From Candidatus Staskawiczbacteria bacterium (GTDB lineage Bacteria > Patescibacteriota > Minisyncoccia > Minisyncoccales > Staskawiczbacteraceae), in NCBI GenBank assembly GCA_026395295.1, contig JAPLYZ010000020.1, positions 1-48,706 on the forward strand: a stretch of 48,706 bases of DNA, read 5' to 3'. The notes under the pieces were generated by a model. It worked only from the letters and a program-made list of their open reading frames with translations. It made no database searches and was not told the DNA's origin. This document shows, piece by piece, positions 23,483 through 30,305 of this stretch (within the stretch, counting starts at the first letter, position 1; each line of letters starts with the position of its first letter). The translations under genes and the position numbers were made by a program.

Positions 23483-23533
23483 GTTCTCCCACACTTATCC
23501 ACATATTCCCACTTCATCTTATTTATAGCCCAC
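23483..23533 (-). promoter_or_regulatory. MraZ operator repeats
   Basis: Reading towards mraZ on the minus strand: GTGGGC, a 21-base step, then GTGGGAATAT, GTGGATAAGT and GTGGGAGAAC in strict 10-base succession, ending about 30 bases before the ATG. MraZ boxes in other bacteria are TGGGN repeats spaced by about ten bases. A TATAAC -10-like sequence lies between the repeats and the start. The middle repeat also contains a perfect DnaA-box 9-mer. Confidence 0.85.
23495..23503 (+). other. DnaA-box 9-mer TTATCCACA (copy 1)
   Basis: Perfect match to the classical DnaA box, overlapping the MraZ repeats. The overlap may be coincidental because GTGGATAA is also a diverged MraZ repeat. Confidence 0.4.
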
Positions 23534-23550
23534 TTCATGGCACCGAGTCA

Positions 23551-23567
23551 ACCCCGTTAGAAATTTT
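23551..23567 (+). repeat. 17-bp inverted repeat, left arm
   Basis: ACCCCGTTAGAAATTTT, preceded by GTCA. The perfect complement lies at 23665-23681, 97 bases away, and is itself followed by CAACACC. Confidence 0.8.
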
Positions 23568-23664
23568 TCTCCCACCAGGCATTTTTTAAAATATAGTAAC
23601 GATATATCTTAAAAATTAAGTCAATGTTTTTACGAACAAAATCAATGGAATATCGCATACCGAC

Positions 23665-23681
23665 AAAATTTCTAACGGGGT
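23665..23681 (-). repeat. 17-bp inverted repeat, right arm
   Basis: AAAATTTCTAACGGGGT on the plus strand, complementary to 23551-23567. The pair could be a small MITE-like unit of about 130 bp or a long-range hairpin in the leader region. Confidence 0.8.
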
Positions 23682-23715
23682 CAACACCTTTCATAAAAAT
23701 AAACTTATTCACCAG

Positions 23716-23724
23716 TTATCCACA
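23716..23724 (+). other. DnaA-box 9-mer TTATCCACA (copy 2)
   Basis: Perfect 9-mer, same orientation as copy 1, 213 bases away. A TTATTCACC near-match lies 13 bases before it. Confidence 0.4.
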
Positions 23725-23742
23725 GCCCATATTTTGATATTT

Positions 23743-23754
23743 TGTCGCACAATA
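23743..23754 (+). repeat. TGTCGCACAATA dodecamer, copy 4 (intergenic)
   Basis: Exact 12-base word followed by GA, in the mraZ upstream region. Confidence 0.6.
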
Positions 23755-23790
23755 GAGTTTTCCACACAAACCTATATATAAGAAATAAAT

Positions 23791-23813
23791 AAAAAAGCCT
23801 CACAAAGTGAGGC
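23791..23813 (-). terminator. Terminator after the 67-aa ORF at 23845
   Basis: Minus-strand stem GCCTCAC-TTT-GTGAGGC followed by six T residues. Confidence 0.9.
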
Positions 23814-23844
23814 ATGAACACTGCACAAGCTATTCCCTTCCACA

Positions 23845-24048
23845 TTAAGTTTCTATGACCTCTCCCCAAAAATCCTTTTTGGGTGCGCCAGTCTGTTGCC
23901 GCCCCGGACGGAACGACTCAATGTGACAAAAGTCGCCCCTTGGCCGCTGTTCTTCCGGCATAGTCTCAACCTTATGATGATTGCCAGACATAACCAGCGC
24001 TAACGGCGTAGGTTCCAACTGTGTAGGTTTTTTTTGAGCATTTTTCAT
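23845..24048 (-). CDS. Small hypothetical protein
   Basis: A 67-residue hydrophilic protein of unknown family, with a Lys/Gln/Pro-rich start, a central GNHHKVETMPEEQRPRG and FCHIESFRPGRQQTG. Base composition is richer in G+C than the neighbours. No ribosome site beyond AGGCAAG is visible. A strong terminator follows, and a leader with mutually exclusive hairpins precedes it, so a regulated short transcript is plausible. It could also be an RNA gene with a chance reading frame. Confidence 0.5.
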   Translation of the reverse strand: MKNAQKKPTQLEPTPLALVMSGNHHKVETMPEEQRPRGDFCHIESFRPGRQQTGAPKKDFWGEVIET

Positions 24049-24069
24049 AAGCTTGCCTATTATTTGTTA

Positions 24070-24130
24070 AAGTGCTGTATTACCCAGCACTTATCTGCTT
24101 CCAATTTCAGAAACAAATAAGTGCCGGGTA
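24070..24130 (-). promoter_or_regulatory. Leader with two alternative hairpins before the 67-aa ORF
   Basis: On the minus strand, arm 1 TACCCGGCACTTAT can pair with arm 2 ATAAGTGCTGGGTA (14 bp, one G-U). The AAGTGCTG part of arm 2 can instead pair with arm 3 CAGCACTT (8 bp, 7-base loop). The two structures exclude each other, as in attenuators. No ligand-binding core that I recognise is present, and no T-run follows either hairpin. Confidence 0.45.
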
Positions 24131-24132
24131 AA

Positions 24133-24163
24133 ATTAAAAATCCTCTGTGAGGAGGATTTTTGA
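24133..24163 (-). terminator. Bidirectional terminator after the beta-propeller gene
   Basis: Stem AAAAATCCTC / GAGGATTTTT with T-runs on both sides. It lies about 170 bases past the propeller gene stop; the stretch between holds no gene that I can support. Confidence 0.75.
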
Positions 24164-24331
24164 TTTTTTATTTTTTTATATTCATCAAAAACCTCCTCCA
24201 CTTCGTGGCAACAAAAGCAAGCTTAACAACAAAGAGGCTGAATAGTTCAAATTATTTGTTTTGCTGATTATTTTTTCCATTTTGGCTATTATATTTTTAT
24301 ATTACTCCTTCCAATAATCTTGTCAATACTT

Positions 24332-25834
24332 CTACCTCCCCATGGCCGCGGCTTCTTCGGTGAGTATTTGGATAAGTTGGGTGATGAGAGCTACGAGTTG
24401 TTGTTTAATTTGAGTAATAACTTCAGCTCGGGTTGGCGCGACCACACCCGGTGTGGACGGCGTGGTTGGTGGTGGAGTTGGAGTTTCAACTGCTTGTGAA
24501 CTGCTGTCTGATGTTGAGCTTGTGGTGAAGGTGGGTGCTCCGCTGCTTGCTCCACCGCCTCCGCCAAGCACTAAGGAGAAGTCAGCTATAATGGTGTGGT
24601 CTGTAGTTACGTTGGCAAAGGTGTAGGTGGTTAGCGGGCCTTGTGAAGCTCCGTCTACTATGACGTTGGTTGTGTAGGGGGCGTTGGCTGATATTACGAA
24701 TGTCTGGTTTACTCCATCGTCTACGGTGGTGGCTCCTGCTGGACTGATTGAACCGTTCTTTCCTGCTGTTGGAGTAAGAGTGTGAGTTGCAGGAATTGCA
24801 ACTAAGCAAGAAAAATCAACCACAAACATGTTGTTTGTGGAAGTATCAGCAATATAAGCATGCGAACCAGAGACAGCTACTGAAGACGGAGAGGCGTAAA
24901 AAGTAGGATCCACATTTACCAAAGCCACTTCAGAAGCTGATAATGGATTTGAAATATTAACAATGGAAAGAGAAGAATCATTAGAATTAGCTACAAAAAC
25001 ATAATGGCCAGAAACAGTATCAAAAGTAGGGTTACTGCCAGTAAGAGAAACTATGCGGACTTCGGAAGCAGACAGAGGAGTAGAAATATCAACGACATGT
25101 AAAGTAGAATCAGTGCTAGAAGCATATAAATAAGAATTTAAAGCAGTAAGCCAAACAACATTGCCTGAAGAAAGAGAAATAGTATGAACCTCGGAAGCAG
25201 AGGCGGGAGTAGAAATATTAACAACAGAAATTGTATTATCATTCAAATTTGCAACATAAGCATAGTTACTAGAGATAGCAACAGAAACTGTAGAATTATA
25301 AGTACCAGTTAAAGTAACAGAAGCAATTTCAGAAGCAGAAGAGGGAGTAGTAATATCAACAACAGAAAGTCCATCAGAAGTAGATCCTTTGTCATTCATA
25401 TCAACATATAAATAATTACCATTAACAGCAACCGATACAGCATTATTACCAGTAAGAGTTACAGTATGAATTTCAGAAGCAGAAGACGGAGTAGAAATAT
25501 CAACAACGGATACGGTACCATTCCAATTAGAAGCATATAAATAATTACCAGAAATTACTTGCGAAACAGGTTGGCCAGAAAGAGAAATAGTATGAACAAC
25601 AGAAGCAGAGGCCGGAGTTGAAATATCAACAACATCAATAGAAGAATTAGTATAATCTGCAACATACGCATAATTACCACTAACAACAACAGAATAAGAA
25701 TGTGAACCAGTTAAAGTAACAGTAGAAACTAAAGCCGGACAACCATAAGGACTACCAACTGCCAAAGAAAAAGACGGATAAAAAAAACCCATAATTAAAC
25801 CAAGGACTATGACAAAAAAAATGTGTTTCTTCAT
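24332..25834 (-). CDS. Secreted seven-bladed beta-propeller surface protein
   Basis: About 500 residues. A signal peptide (MKKHIFFVIVLGLIMGFFYP...) is followed by seven repeats of about 43 residues with the pattern SGNYAYVAD...SVVDISTPASASEVHTISLTG (LVIVD/YVTN-like). Then come a small beta domain (GKNGSISPAGATTVDDG), a Gly/Ser/Thr/Pro linker and a C-terminal amphipathic helix (AEVITQIKQQLVALITQLIQIL). Seven repeats should close one propeller. The C-terminal helix after a Pro-rich linker is a recurrent ending in Parcubacterial surface proteins as I recall them. The track start is TTG 25858; ATG 25846 or 25834 is likelier. Role probably adhesion or binding. Confidence 0.8.
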   Translation of the reverse strand: MKKHIFFVIVLGLIMGFFYPSFSLAVGSPYGCPALVSTVTLTGSHSYSVVVSGNYAYVADYTNSSIDVVDISTPASASVVHTISLSGQPVSQVISGNYLYASNWNGTVSVVDISTPSSASEIHTVTLTGNNAVSVAVNGNYLYVDMNDKGSTSDGLSVVDITTPSSASEIASVTLTGTYNSTVSVAISSNYAYVANLNDNTISVVNISTPASASEVHTISLSSGNVVWLTALNSYLYASSTDSTLHVVDISTPLSASEVRIVSLTGSNPTFDTVSGHYVFVANSNDSSLSIVNISNPLSASEVALVNVDPTFYASPSSVAVSGSHAYIADTSTNNMFVVDFSCLVAIPATHTLTPTAGKNGSISPAGATTVDDGVNQTFVISANAPYTTNVIVDGASQGPLTTYTFANVTTDHTIIADFSLVLGGGGGASSGAPTFTTSSTSDSSSQAVETPTPPPTTPSTPGVVAPTRAEVITQIKQQLVALITQLIQILTEEAAAMGR

Positions 25835-25923
25835 AAAATGAATCATCTTACCAAACAAAAGGAAACTAAAACATAAGAACGGTGGATAAATTACGCGGAA
25901 GCCCCTCCTTCTCGAGGAATAAT

Positions 25924-26958
25924 TTAATGGAGATATTTTGCTGCGGCCTCGTTATGCTGGTCGAAGGTTTCGCTGAATATTGTTTTGCCGTCGGTTAAAT
26001 AAAACCAATACTTTGAAGCCTTGGGACGAATGGCGGCGGTTATTGAATCGATCCCCGGCTCTGAAATGGGACCCTTGGGCAACCCCCTATACTTGTAGGT
26101 GTTGTAAGGTGAATCTATTTTTGTGTCTTTAACCGAAATGTTTGCGTTACCTGTGGCATAAATAACCGTCGAGTCCAACTGCAAAGGCATATCAATTGCC
26201 AAACGTTTCCACAAAATTCCGGCAACCATTTTTTTGTCATCTAAAGTTATTACTTCTTTTTCCAAAATTGAAGCCATTGTAACTACGTCAAAAATAGACC
26301 TTTTTTTGTTCTTTATTTCAGCTCTTAATTCTGGAGTTAACTTTTTATCAAAATTTGCCAACATGGCATTTAGCACATCTTCGCAAGTCTCTCCCTTGGC
26401 AATTTCGTAAGTATCGGGAAAAAGATAACCTTCCACATCGGCTTTTTTTGGCTTGTCTTGCAAAAAAGCAAAATCTTCTGAATAATCTTTATTTGTGAGC
26501 GTAATAAAATAACTTTGTTTGCAAACGCCTTTTGATTCTAAATATTTTCCGATGTCCTTTTTATCCCAACCCTCTAAAATTACCAACTTGTCTCTTAGAA
26601 CATCTCCCTGCTCCATTTTATTTGCAATTTGCCAAGCCGACATTTTTGGAGACAAATTATACTCGCCTGCCTGCAATTTTGAGTGCTTTAGAGATAAAAT
26701 TGAATAAAATTTAAAAAAATAACTGCTTCTAATTATTCCCAATTTTTGCAAACTGGTGCCAATGTCATCGTCGGACCAGCCTTTTTGAACAGAAAAAATA
26801 ATTGTTTCGTGCGAGCTGGGGTTGACCGGAACATAAATTTCAAAACACACGAAAAAAAACGCCAGCAAAAAAATAGTTGCAATAGTAGAAGCAATTTTTT
26901 CTAAAAATTTTACAGATATTTTAGAAAAATCTTTGTTCTTCAAAAAATTATTCTCCAT
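25924..26958 (-). CDS. mltG: Endolytic peptidoglycan transglycosylase MltG (YceG-like)
   Basis: A 344-residue membrane-anchored protein: N-terminal helix (about 19-40), a LysM-like middle part (PSSHETIIFSVQKGWSDDDIGTSL) and the catalytic domain with MASILEKE (catalytic Glu), LQLDSTVIYA and SPYNTYKYRGLPKGPISEPG. MltG cuts nascent glycan strands to set their length. The start overlaps the stop of the 109-aa gene as TAATG. Confidence 0.95.
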   Translation of the reverse strand: MENNFLKNKDFSKISVKFLEKIASTIATIFLLAFFFVCFEIYVPVNPSSHETIIFSVQKGWSDDDIGTSLQKLGIIRSSYFFKFYSILSLKHSKLQAGEYNLSPKMSAWQIANKMEQGDVLRDKLVILEGWDKKDIGKYLESKGVCKQSYFITLTNKDYSEDFAFLQDKPKKADVEGYLFPDTYEIAKGETCEDVLNAMLANFDKKLTPELRAEIKNKKRSIFDVVTMASILEKEVITLDDKKMVAGILWKRLAIDMPLQLDSTVIYATGNANISVKDTKIDSPYNTYKYRGLPKGPISEPGIDSITAAIRPKASKYWFYLTDGKTIFSETFDQHNEAAAKYLH

Positions 26959-27287
26959 TATAATAATTTACCTTGTCTTAATAGTTTTGAAACAACTGCC
27001 GATTTTTCTTCGCCGGTTTCTGTCAAAATAAAATAAGTTTTTGGGTCGCCAATTATCAGCTTTTCGTTGCGAAGCGCCCGCAATGGCCTGTCTAATTTGC
27101 GCGAATCCGGCCAAATGGGATACCTTGGAAATTTTAGAGTGTCCGGAAATAAAGTAAAACACTCTTTTACTAATCTCTCAAAACTGCATTGTTCAGAATT
27201 TGAAATAATGAAATGTATACAAAAAAGTATCAGGTCGTTTACAGAAACCTTGGAAAAAGCCAAATCTTTTGTTGTCTTCTTAACCAT
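26958..27287 (-). CDS. Hypothetical protein, possible winged-helix
   Basis: A 109-residue soluble protein of unknown family. The C-terminal part (LDRPLRALRNEKLIIGDPKTYFILTETGEEK) reads like the recognition helix and wing of a winged-helix domain. The N-terminal half is helical with CIHFIISNSEQCSF. It overlaps mltG by one base and lies eight bases after the serpin gene, so it shares their transcript. A regulator of the mltG/serpin unit is possible but unproven. Confidence 0.65.
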   Translation of the reverse strand: MVKKTTKDLAFSKVSVNDLILFCIHFIISNSEQCSFERLVKECFTLFPDTLKFPRYPIWPDSRKLDRPLRALRNEKLIIGDPKTYFILTETGEEKSAVVSKLLRQGKLL

Positions 27288-27295
27288 ATCTTTAC

Positions 27296-28564
27296 TTATT
27301 TAGCAGGGTTGTCCAATCTTCCCAGAAACAATATATTGCCGGTGGAGTTTTGCTGAATTACAAACAAGAAGGGGTGGTCTGCTCTGAATGTTTTGACAGT
27401 TCCCGGCATTGCACTATTCAGTGTCATTACCACTGCTGTTGCGGCCGCGGCTTCAGTCCCCTCTTCGTCCACTTGCACAAACGCCTGGTGGATAACATCG
27501 CCTATTTTCAAGTCTTTACTGCCTGTCATTCCGGAAAAATCAGCTGCGTCTGAAAAAGCCGAAGGCATACCCATATCAGACATATCATTTTTCATGAAAT
27601 ATTTTGTTTCAAGCTTAAATTTAGGAATATAAATGTCTATTCTGGTGTTTTGCAAGTCTGTTTTCAAACCGGAAAGTTTTTGGTCGCTTAAATATTTCTC
27701 TGCGTCTTTAACTGTTTTTCCAGCTTTTGGCAAAATTAAAGTCATAGACAAGTCATTCCCTTGGTATGGCAAATTCAAAACTTGAACGTCGTCATTCTCT
27801 GTATATTTAAACCGTGTATCTTCGCCCGTAAGACGCATCATATCTGCCTTTACAATTTTTCCTGAACTAACATTAAAGTCTTCCTGCCTTGTATCTGCTT
27901 TGGCGAACTGTTTCTGCCAATTACCTTTAAAATATATGGCATTTGTCAGCACCAAACGAGTATAGCTATCAACTGCGCCTTGCGGAATTAAGTCTTTTAT
28001 CTTGTTATTTGTTTTGTCCTCTATGTATTTGTTTATTGTTGTCCTGGAATTTTCTGTGTTATTAACGAAATCAAGATTGGTCAGCTTGCCTCCGTAATAT
28101 TTATCAACTGTTTGCAAATAAGCCGGCAAAAACGAGTAATCCTTTTGCGCCCATAAGGCATTGGCGGTATTCAGGCTGTAACTTTTACCCGCTTTGTTTA
28201 TCTCGTTATATATTTTTGCCGAAGACGATTCTAAAACTTTCACATCGGGCAAGTGAAAAACGCTGGCTATTTGGGAAGAGGTATCCCCTTTCGCGCCCTC
28301 ATACACCATAGACATAGCGCCAGAAACACTGTAGGGAGAAAAGAAAAAGTTTGAATCTCCGCTGTGCTTTGAATAAAAATCAACGGCGAACTGATTGTTT
28401 GCTTTAACAAGAGAGCTAACCCCTTCTGTTGTTGCCAATGAGTCGTCCAAGAAAACTGCCGGCGAAGGCGACGGAGCTTTTTTATAAATAAGATAAACAC
28501 CAATCGCTATTATGGCGACTACTAATATCGCTAATATTATAAACATTATAATTTTTTTTGTCAT
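27296..28564 (-). CDS. Membrane-anchored serpin (serine protease inhibitor)
   Basis: A 422-residue protein: N-terminal signal-anchor helix (about 3-27), a Pro/Ser linker, then a full serpin fold (NQFAVDFYSKHSGDSNFFFSPYSVSGAMSM; TRLVLTNAIYFKGNWQ; ADHPFLFVIQQNSTGNILFLGRL). The reactive-centre hinge EEGTEAAAATAVVM has the small residues needed for loop insertion, so it should be inhibitory. Aligned on that hinge, P1-P1' is Asn-Ser. Serpins trap proteases by a covalent acyl-enzyme. It likely protects the cell surface from host or community proteases. First gene of serpin-wHTH-mltG. Confidence 0.93.
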   Translation of the reverse strand: MTKKIIMFIILAILVVAIIAIGVYLIYKKAPSPSPAVFLDDSLATTEGVSSLVKANNQFAVDFYSKHSGDSNFFFSPYSVSGAMSMVYEGAKGDTSSQIASVFHLPDVKVLESSSAKIYNEINKAGKSYSLNTANALWAQKDYSFLPAYLQTVDKYYGGKLTNLDFVNNTENSRTTINKYIEDKTNNKIKDLIPQGAVDSYTRLVLTNAIYFKGNWQKQFAKADTRQEDFNVSSGKIVKADMMRLTGEDTRFKYTENDDVQVLNLPYQGNDLSMTLILPKAGKTVKDAEKYLSDQKLSGLKTDLQNTRIDIYIPKFKLETKYFMKNDMSDMGMPSAFSDAADFSGMTGSKDLKIGDVIHQAFVQVDEEGTEAAAATAVVMTLNSAMPGTVKTFRADHPFLFVIQQNSTGNILFLGRLDNPAK

Positions 28565-28691
28565 ATAATTTCAATTATAATTAATTTTACTTGTTTATTG
28601 CTTAATTACTTATTTATATAACAAATTCAACTAAAATGCCAGACTTACTACAATAAATTTACCACACACTGCAACTCACTGCTATTTTATA

Positions 28692-28739
28692 TAAAAAAAT
28701 GGCCGGGATAGCTCGACCTTAAAAGGTGAGCTCCCGGCC
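28692..28739 (-). terminator. Strong terminator of the radical SAM operon
   Basis: A long nested stem (GGCCGGGA...TCCCGGCC, GCTC...GAGC, ACCTT...AAGGT) followed on the minus strand by seven T residues. It lies 13 bases past the stop of the last gene. Confidence 0.92.
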
Positions 28740-28752
28740 CTGTTGTTGCCCG

Positions 28753-29406
28753 CTACTTGGCGGACTTTTTGTTGGTGCGACGCGCCTTGGGTTTCCGCTG
28801 CTTGATTGTCAGCGAAGTGACCTTTGCGCTGTCCATCACGGCTCGGCATTTCGACATAGGTTTCTCTTTCTGTCCCACAACGGTTGCAAGTATGTGACAT
28901 CGGTTAGGTCCGAAGGGGAACTTTGTGAGCTCCTCATAGGAAAGGTAAACCTTCAGGATAAGCATCATCAGCTTTGGATCTATGCTTTTCAGCAAAACCT
29001 TAACTTTTGATCTGAACGCCTGATTACCCTCCATGTCTTTGGCATACTGGCAATCTAAGTGGAGAACTAAGTGAACTTTATCATCTTTCCGTAAAAAACT
29101 CAATGGATACATCCTACACGCCAGCGGTCTGATTCTCCGTATGGTGCACCTCCTGTTCTTACAGCAAGGACAATCTGGTTTGAGCTTCTCGATATCGGTC
29201 TCGCCCTTTTTGAAAGGCGAAATAAGAAGGACTCCCTTGTTGATTTCCAAAATTGGAACCCCTACCCGGAAAAGCATAGAAGACTCTGCCGGGAGAAGCC
29301 AAATATATCCTTTACAATCGTCGTAGGCGCAATGTTCGCACGCATCGCTTATGTCGAGCAGAAGCTTGTCTAAAGCCAGGTAAAACTCTTGCAGTGTTTT
29401 TATCAT
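28753..29406 (-). CDS. YkgJ-like Cys-cluster protein
   Basis: About 217 residues. The middle carries CPCCKNRRCTIRRIRPLACRMYPLSF, the eight-residue-spaced Cys cluster of the YkgJ/DUF family thought to bind a metal or Fe-S centre. CEHC and CKGY lie nearer the start. The C-terminal 30 residues are Lys/Arg-rich. The track start (29433) would overlap the previous gene by 31 bases. The ATG at 29406 forms the usual ATGA overlap and has GGAGG at a workable distance, so I use it. Last gene of the operon with two radical SAM enzymes. Function unknown. Confidence 0.82.
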   Translation of the reverse strand: MIKTLQEFYLALDKLLLDISDACEHCAYDDCKGYIWLLPAESSMLFRVGVPILEINKGVLLISPFKKGETDIEKLKPDCPCCKNRRCTIRRIRPLACRMYPLSFLRKDDKVHLVLHLDCQYAKDMEGNQAFRSKVKVLLKSIDPKLMMLILKVYLSYEELTKFPFGPNRCHILATVVGQKEKPMSKCRAVMDSAKVTSLTIKQRKPKARRTNKKSAK

Positions 29407-30305
29407 AACCATCCACCTCCAATCATGCAGCAAGGACTATCTGACCCGAGACAAAAGGTCACCTTGTCTCCTTCATACACAACGTAGCAGCATGTTTCGT
29501 TCGGGATCACCCAACTACTAGACAAAGATGTTAGCTCTTCTACACACTGCTCTGAAAGTATGCTTGCCAGAAACCTCTTCGGTTTTTTCAAAGCAATCTC
29601 GGAGCATGGATAGACCAGCCCGTCGAAGCTGAGATAAACCGTTGAGAGATTGGGGTTGCACAGCCTGTTCTGTCTTTTTGTCATTCTTTCCGCAATCTTT
29701 CTCAGCCTTACTTTTTGATCCCTATCTAAGGCAAGCCAGGATTTATGAGCGAGGGCTCTGCCGAGGATGGCTATCTCCGAAATGTGTACATGATAAGCGC
29801 CAAGAGCCATAGCCTTCTTGATTATGTCTTCTACCTCATATATGTTCTGCGCGGAAACCGTGATGTGCACGGAAACCGGCAAAACAGACGAAAAAGCAGA
29901 AATGGCCCTGCATGCCTTGTTAAAGCTACCAGCTCCGCGGACTGCGTCATGTGTCTCCTCCTTGACTCCGTCGAGACTAACCCCGACCAAATCCAGTAGC
30001 GATGACAGCTTCAAAACAAGACCCCTGTTTGATGTAAATCCGTTGGTAATTAGTCTTAGCCCCATCCCTTTGGCCTTACAGGCCTCGAGGATAGCGACTA
30101 TGTCTTTCCTCGCCAACGGCTCTCCGCCGGTAAACATAACCTTTTCACACCCGAGCCTTGCTATTCGGTCTACAACCGTTAATGCTTCATGAGTTGAGAG
30201 TTCGTTTTTTTCTGGCGAACCGCAATCTGTGATACAGTGGTTGCATCGCAAATTACAAACCCTGGTTATTTCCCAATGCCACTCTTCAAAGTGTTTTGTT
30301 GTCAT
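29403..30305 (-). CDS. Radical SAM protein with short Cys-rich C-terminus
   Basis: A 300-residue radical SAM enzyme. The 4Fe-4S motif is CNLRCNHC near residue 17, followed by MFTGGEPLARKD (GGEP), RLITNGF and GVSLDGVKEETHD. The end carries several Cys (YPCSEIAL, NETCCYVVY, FCLGSDSPCCM) resembling a shortened SPASM/twitch region for an extra cluster. Relatives mature peptides (RiPPs) or cofactors. A clear ribosome site (AGGAG) precedes the ATG, and it overlaps the 433-aa radical SAM stop by four bases. Confidence 0.9.
   Translation of the reverse strand: MTTKHFEEWHWEITRVCNLRCNHCITDCGSPEKNELSTHEALTVVDRIARLGCEKVMFTGGEPLARKDIVAILEACKAKGMGLRLITNGFTSNRGLVLKLSSLLDLVGVSLDGVKEETHDAVRGAGSFNKACRAISAFSSVLPVSVHITVSAQNIYEVEDIIKKAMALGAYHVHISEIAILGRALAHKSWLALDRDQKVRLRKIAERMTKRQNRLCNPNLSTVYLSFDGLVYPCSEIALKKPKRFLASILSEQCVEELTSLSSSWVIPNETCCYVVYEGDKVTFCLGSDSPCCMIGGGWL

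Larger units (their letters stand above)
23534..23844. other. Intergenic region upstream of mraZ
   Basis: About 310 bases with no ORF I can support. It holds a 17-bp inverted repeat pair, a second DnaA-box 9-mer, one copy of the TGTCGCACAATA word and the terminator of the small gene at 23845. The spacer between the inverted repeats is AT-rich and carries no other signal that I recognise. Confidence 0.6.

Noticed and set aside
23455-23844. Chromosome origin (oriC)
   Set aside because: There are two DnaA boxes, but no dnaA, dnaN, gidA or box cluster; the downstream gene is mraZ.
28682-28900. 72-aa minus ORF with CNRCGTE near its start
   Set aside because: It overlaps the YkgJ-like gene in another frame and runs through the operon terminator; the Cys pattern is chance.
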